Source: Pseudaestuariivita sp.
GTDB taxonomy: Bacteria; Pseudomonadota; Alphaproteobacteria; Rhodobacterales; Rhodobacteraceae
Assembly: GCA_020629995.1 (NCBI GenBank)
Contig: JAHDCH010000014.1
Coordinates: 1 to 20,511, forward strand
Reading direction: 5' to 3'
DNA: 20,511 nucleotides
The notes under the pieces were generated by a model. The model saw only the letters and a program-made list of their open reading frames with translations, was not told where the DNA came from and did no database searches. The first letter of the stretch is position 1. Every line of letters begins with the position of its first letter. A program made the translations under genes and the position numbers. This document shows positions 16,866-20,511 of the stretch, one piece after another.

Positions 16866-18146
16866 ATGGCTACTGACTCCAACCGCGCTCCGGTGCTGAT
16901 CGCCGGCGGCGGGATCGCCGGTCTGACCCTTGCTCTTACCCTGCACCAGATCGGCGTGCCCTGCCGCGTGTTCGAAGCCGCGTCCGATATGCGCCCCCTT
17001 GGCGTAGGGATCAACCTGCAACCCAATGCCGTGCGCGCCTTGTCCGAGCTGGGGATCAGCACCTCTGACTTGAACTCCGTCGGCCTGCCTGTCCGCGAAT
17101 GGGCGCTGGTTGGCCTGAACGGGCGCGACATCCATGCCGAGCCGCGCGGGCGCGAAGCCGGGTATCACTGGCCGCAGTTTGCCGTGCACCGTGGTGACTT
17201 TCACATGCTGCTGTACCGCACTGCGCTTAAGCGTCTCGGGGCGGATGCAGTGACCCTCGGGGCGCGGGCGTCGGGGTATGACATTGGGCAGTCCAGCGTT
17301 ACGCTGCACTTTGAGAATGGCGCTCATAGTTGCACCGGCGCGCTGCTTGTCGGAGCCGATGGCATTCATTCAGCCGTCCGCGCGCAGATGCATCCCGCGC
17401 AGCCGCCGATCCACTGGGGCGGAGCCGTGCTGTGGCGTGGCACAACGCGCGCGCGGCCCCTGCGCACGGGCGCCTCCTTCGTGGGGCTCGGCACGCACGC
17501 GCAACGCATGGTGATTTATCCAATCTCGGCGCCGGACGCCGCCGGAATGGCGCGGATCAATTGGATCGCCGAAGTCACACAAGCCAGCCGGGGCACGTGG
17601 CCGGGGCGCAGCTGGTTTCGCGAAGTGGACACCAACGTGCCCGCCAGTCAGTTCGATGCGTTTCGCTATCCCTGGCTGGACGTGCCCGCGATGATCCTCG
17701 GATCGGACGCAGCCTTTGAAAACCCGATGATCGACCGGGACCCGGCGCCGTTCTGGACCCAGGGCCCCGTCACGCTGATGGGCGACGCGGCCCATGCGAT
17801 GTACCCCACGGGGTCCAACGGTGCCAGCCAGGCGATCATCGATGCCCGCGAAATCGGGGCGCAGATCCTGACCCATGGCGTGACACCTGCTGCACTGGCC
17901 GCCTACAACGCGGCGCTCTGCGCTCCGGTTTCCAACCTAGTATTGCGCAATCGCGGTGCCGGTCCGTTTGGCCTTTTGAACGAAATCGACAGCCGCTGCG
18001 GCGGCGTGTTCGAAGACATCGACACCGTGATGCCCGCGCAGGAGCGCGCTGCATTTCTGGCCGGGTATCGCAAGGCCGCAGGTTTTGATCGGGATGCCCT
18101 GAACGCCGCCCCGCCCCGCATCCCGGCCGGTGCGCGCCTGGCCTAG
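16866..18146 (+). CDS. FAD-dependent class A monooxygenase, PhzS-like (426 aa)
   Basis: Single-component flavoprotein hydroxylase. The motifs are the FAD-binding GGGIAG (14-19), RPLGVGINLQPNAV (43-56), the DG motif GADGIHSAVR (163-172), ENPMIDRDP (285-293) and the GD motif GDAAHAMYPTGSNGASQAI (306-324). These and EPRGREAG and FAVHRG resemble the phenazine monooxygenase PhzS and related 'flavin-dependent oxidoreductases'. NAD(P)H-driven hydroxylation of an aromatic or heteroaromatic substrate is expected in the cytosol. No phenazine genes are nearby, so the substrate is unknown. There is no clear Shine-Dalgarno. It converges on the OxyR-like gene, sharing CTAG for both stops. Confidence 0.88.
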   Translation: MATDSNRAPVLIAGGGIAGLTLALTLHQIGVPCRVFEAASDMRPLGVGINLQPNAVRALSELGISTSDLNSVGLPVREWALVGLNGRDIHAEPRGREAGYHWPQFAVHRGDFHMLLYRTALKRLGADAVTLGARASGYDIGQSSVTLHFENGAHSCTGALLVGADGIHSAVRAQMHPAQPPIHWGGAVLWRGTTRARPLRTGASFVGLGTHAQRMVIYPISAPDAAGMARINWIAEVTQASRGTWPGRSWFREVDTNVPASQFDAFRYPWLDVPAMILGSDAAFENPMIDRDPAPFWTQGPVTLMGDAAHAMYPTGSNGASQAIIDAREIGAQILTHGVTPAALAAYNAALCAPVSNLVLRNRGAGPFGLLNEIDSRCGGVFEDIDTVMPAQERAAFLAGYRKAAGFDRDALNAAPPRIPAGARLA

Positions 18147-19063
18147 CCCAGCACAGCGATCTCGGGCGCTTTGCGTTTCAGGATGCGGCAAATCTCTTCC
18201 GCCAGATCAAGGTACTCTTCTTCTCGCGATGTGCCGGGTCGCCAGACCATGCCGGCCGTGCTACTGGGTGCGATCCCGCGAAACGGCACAGCTGCCACGA
18301 TGTCCTGGGGGATCACTTCGGTTTTGACATACAGCGCGGGCATCACCGCAAGGCCCAGCCCCATGGCCACCATGTGCCGCAACGTGCCCAAGGACGTTGC
18401 CTCGAAATCCCGCGACACCCGTGCGCCGTATTGCTCGCACAGCCTTGTGACCTGCTGATAAAGACGGTGCCCCGGCTCGTGAACCAGCACGGTTTCGTCT
18501 TTCAAAAGTTCCGGTGTGATCTCCCGCAGGCCCGCCAGTCGATGCTCGCGCGGGGCCACGGCGATCAGCGGCTCGCGGAACAGCGACCGCGTTTCAAAGT
18601 CGGACCGTGACACCGGCAGCGGGAAAAACAACAGATCCAGCGTGCCGGCATCCAGCGCCTCGAGCAGTTCGCTGGGAAGCCCTTCGCGAACCGACAATTT
18701 GAGCTGCGGATAGCGCGCGTGCAGATCCGGCACGATCAAGGGCAGCAGATACGCGCCCAGTGATTGCACCACCCCCACCCGGATCGTGCCGCGCAACCTG
18801 CCCCTGTGCAATTCGGCCAATGCGCGAATCTCCTCGACCTCGCGCAGGATCGTGGCCGCGTGGGCCGCAACCGCCTCTCCAAGCGGAGTGATGACCACCC
18901 GCGCACGGCTCCGTTCGACCAGATCAGCCCCAAGCCGCGCCTCCAGTTCCTTGATCTGAGCGCTCAGCGTGGGCTGTGTGACATGACACATCTCTGCAGC
19001 GCGGCGAAAATGCTGCTCTTGCACGAGAGCAGACAGATAGCGAAGCTGTTGAAGTGTCGGCAA
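18143..19063 (-). CDS. OxyR-like LysR-family regulator lacking the Cys199 equivalent (306 aa)
   Basis: The helix-turn-helix region (HFRRAAEMCHVTQPTLSAQIKELEARLG, 18-45) matches OxyR nearly residue for residue. So does the C-terminal stretch FEATSLGTLRHMVAMGLGLAVMPAL. In E. coli OxyR the redox pair is Cys199 (DGHC) and Cys208. Here the aligned residues are Arg200 (EPGHR) and Cys209 (TRLC). So the peroxidatic Cys is absent and the usual disulfide switch cannot form. The start is a TTG at 19063 with AGGTG six bases upstream, matching the OxyR N-terminus; a TTG at 19123 would place the operator dyad inside the gene. It diverges from a USP-Mrp operon. Likely inducer: unknown. Confidence 0.87.
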   Translation of the reverse strand: MPTLQQLRYLSALVQEQHFRRAAEMCHVTQPTLSAQIKELEARLGADLVERSRARVVITPLGEAVAAHAATILREVEEIRALAELHRGRLRGTIRVGVVQSLGAYLLPLIVPDLHARYPQLKLSVREGLPSELLEALDAGTLDLLFFPLPVSRSDFETRSLFREPLIAVAPREHRLAGLREITPELLKDETVLVHEPGHRLYQQVTRLCEQYGARVSRDFEATSLGTLRHMVAMGLGLAVMPALYVKTEVIPQDIVAAVPFRGIAPSSTAGMVWRPGTSREEEYLDLAEEICRILKRKAPEIAVLG

Positions 19064-19072
19064 ATTTTCACC

Positions 19073-19091
19073 TGATAGACTGAAGCTATCA
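19073..19091. promoter_or_regulatory. OxyR-type operator dyad (ATAG-N7-CTAT)
   Basis: TGATAGACTGAAGCTATCA is a perfect 6-bp inverted repeat with a 7-base spacer. It matches the half-operator ATAG-N7-CTAT of the OxyR consensus. The second half-operator expected about one helical turn away is degenerate (GTAG at 19098-19101). The dyad ends 9 bases before the regulator's TTG and next to its ribosome site, suggesting autorepression. A second short dyad, GATTG-GGA-CAATC at 19109-19121, lies nearer the USP gene. Confidence 0.55.
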
Positions 19092-19164
19092 AAACATGTA
19101 GATTTTTCGATTGGGACAATCAAGCGCGCGCCCCATCTGTCAGGGCAACAGGGGCCGTGCCGTC

Positions 19165-20130
19165 ATGAAACGCTTTCGCAACATTCTGGTCATCGCAGAC
19201 GAGGCCAGCGCATCTGATGCGCTGTTCGCCCGCGCTAAGTGGCTTGCATCCGCCAATGGGGCGCGTCTGACCCTTCTGGATGTGGTCGAATCCGAAGCCG
19301 GCGCCCTGACGCGACTGATATCACTTGCCCGGCCCCGTGCAGGCTCGGCGGCCGCGGCATTGGAAGAACAGGTTCTCGCGATCCGCCGCGACCGGCTCGA
19401 GACGCTGGCGGTGCCGCTGCGGGCGGACGGGCTTGATGTTGCGACTGTCGTCGCGCAGGGCGCAGGGTTCATCATGGCCATCCGGCATGTGCTGACCCAC
19501 CAGATTGATCTGGTCCTGAAAGGCGCGCGACGCGAGCCGGAAACCCGCACACTGCATGGCGCAGACCTGCACCTTTTGCGCAAATGCCCCTGCCCCGTCT
19601 GGGTATTGGCGTCCTCTGCCGAACCATCCGCACGGCGTGTGTTGGCAGCCGTTGATCCCGGCGAAGGGCGCACTGACCAGATTGCCCTTGGCCGCGATAT
19701 CCTGTCGCTTGCCACGGCTTTGGCCGAACATGACGGGGCCCAGCTGGACGTGGTCCACGCCTGGCACGTCCATGAAGAGGCCACCTTGCGGCACGAAGGC
19801 ATGACAATGAGCGATGCGGATGTCTCGGCCCTGCTGGACACGTCGCGCCGTCAAAGCGAACTAGCACTGGATGCGATGATCGGGACGCTTCAGGCAGACC
19901 GGATGCGGGTCCTGCATGTCAAAGGCAACCCTGCCGACGTTGTCACCGAACATGCCGCCGCCGAACGGACGGACACACTTGTGATGAGCACGGTGATGCG
20001 CACCGGCCTGCCCGGGTTTCTGATCGGCGACACCGCGGAAACCATCCTGAGCCGCGTCGGCTGTTCGATACTGGCCGTGAAGCCCAAAGGATTTATATCC
20101 CCCGTGACGACGGAAGGAGACATGCCATGA
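19165..20130 (+). CDS. Tandem-domain universal stress protein (321 aa)
   Basis: Two Usp repeats of ~150 residues, as in UspE. The first begins [13 protein letters not shown] and ends [10 protein letters not shown]. The second begins [11 protein letters not shown] (~156) and ends [23 protein letters not shown] and GCSILAVKP, close to the GxxG-x9-G(S/T) nucleotide-binding signature of ATP-binding Usp proteins; the first repeat lacks a clear version. It is cytosolic. The ATG at 19165 fits the Usp N-terminus; a TTG at 19111 adds unrelated residues. Its stop overlaps the following antiporter gene as ATGA, so the two are co-translated. It may tie antiport activity to stress or ATP state; that is inference. 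Confidence 0.9.
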   Translation: MKRFRNILVIADEASASDALFARAKWLASANGARLTLLDVVESEAGALTRLISLARPRAGSAAAALEEQVLAIRRDRLETLAVPLRADGLDVATVVAQGAGFIMAIRHVLTHQIDLVLKGARREPETRTLHGADLHLLRKCPCPVWVLASSAEPSARRVLAAVDPGEGRTDQIALGRDILSLATALAEHDGAQLDVVHAWHVHEEATLRHEGMTMSDADVSALLDTSRRQSELALDAMIGTLQADRMRVLHVKGNPADVVTEHAAAERTDTLVMSTVMRTGLPGFLIGDTAETILSRVGCSILAVKPKGFISPVTTEGDMP

Positions 20131-20511
20131 ACGCTGCCGCCACCACGCCTCGCGGCAACGGAATCGTGGGCCTCTTGCCCGTTGCGCTGGCGCTTGTGCT
20201 GTTTGGGTGGTTCTGCGGCTTTGTTCCGCAGGTGTCCGGCGGCGAGACCGTGCGCTACGCGTGGGACTGGGTGCCATCACTGGGCGTGTCACTCTCATTC
20301 GTTGTGGATGGCCTCAGCCTGACCTTTGCACTGCTGGTCAGCGGGATTGGCGCGCTGGTGTTCCTGTATTCGAACACGTATCTCGCCGGGCATCCCCAGT
20401 TTGCGCGCTTTGCGCTGTTTCTGACGTTGTTCATGCTGTCGATGCTGGGGCTTGTTCTGGCTGACAACCTGATCGGTCTGTTCGTCTTTTGGGAGCTGAC
20501 GACGATCACCT
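20127..20511 (+). CDS. mrpA: Na+/H+ antiporter subunit A (MrpA/MnhA/PhaA-like), 5' part
   Basis: The frame starts in the ATGA overlap with the Usp gene and stays open to the window end (128 codons). A hydrophobic segment at ~14-33 is followed by [28 protein letters not shown], then a helix to LYSNTYL, and [36 protein letters not shown]. This order (DGLS, then FLTLFM...DNL, then FWELT) is typical of the N-terminus of MrpA and the related NuoL/ND5 proteins; the N-terminal WIPSLG-type motif favours MrpA. It would be an inner-membrane subunit of a multi-subunit Na+(K+)/H+ antiporter. NuoL-like DabB or HyfB-type proteins are alternatives, since the downstream genes are not visible. Confidence 0.82.
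   Translation, partial: MNAAATTPRGNGIVGLLPVALALVLFGWFCGFVPQVSGGETVRYAWDWVPSLGVSLSFVVDGLSLTFALLVSGIGALVFLYSNTYLAGHPQFARFALFLTLFMLSMLGLVLADNLIGLFVFWELTTIT

Noticed and set aside
19064..19123. Upstream TTG start of the OxyR-like gene at 19123
   Set aside because: It adds 20 residues unlike any OxyR N-terminus and would place the operator dyad in coding sequence; the TTG at 19063 has a better ribosome site.

Overview
The window looks like chromosomal DNA of a high-GC alphaproteobacterium, most likely a member of the Rhodobacterales (Roseobacter group). I infer this from overall protein style, GC-rich third positions, dense gene packing, a divergent znuA / zur-znuC-znuB locus, a tandem glycine riboswitch ahead of gcvT-gcvH-gcvP, and the start of an Mrp-type antiporter operon. 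No plasmid, phage, IS, CRISPR, tRNA or rRNA feature was seen. Nearly every base is coding. The only gene-free stretch over 300 bases (12598-12917) holds the glycine riboswitch and its promoter region.

Layout. 1-893 (+): 3' part of the ABC-F translation factor EttA. 918-1475 (-): unrecognised protein with a receiver-like C-terminal half. 1633-2112 (+): lipoprotein of the histidine phosphatase fold, with the second catalytic His replaced. 2109-3376 (-): a two-gene unit, TesA-like SGNH esterase then an SRAP-family protein that starts Met-Pro instead of Met-Cys. 3375-8198 (+): ybbA-ybbP-like ABC exporter, inositol-monophosphatase-family protein and a second SGNH hydrolase, mostly joined by ATGA overlaps. 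8177-12597 (-): gcvT-gcvH-gcvP, the glycine cleavage P, H and T proteins, led by a tandem glycine riboswitch at about 12666-12823.

12918-16834 is a zinc-acquisition locus. zur-znuC-znuB (+) and znuA plus a HELTH-motif lipoprotein (-) diverge from a 101-bp gap carrying a 17-bp Zur-box-like palindrome. ZnuA has a 20-His loop built partly from six exact 9-bp repeats, and ZnuC has an 11-His C-terminal tail. 16866-18146 (+) is a PhzS-like FAD monooxygenase. 18143-19063 (-) is an OxyR-like LysR regulator whose position equivalent to the peroxidatic Cys199 is Arg, while the Cys208 equivalent is kept. It diverges from a tandem-domain universal stress protein (19165-20130, +) coupled by ATGA to an MrpA/PhaA-like antiporter subunit that runs off the window. 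The gap between them carries an OxyR-type ATAG-N7-CTAT dyad.

No wholly new multi-gene system is demonstrated. The best leads are the SRAP protein without Cys2, the OxyR-like regulator without Cys199 beside a USP-Mrp operon, and the putative Zur-regulated metalloprotease-like lipoprotein downstream of znuA. Family assignments come from motif recognition and remembered alignments; no database search was run.
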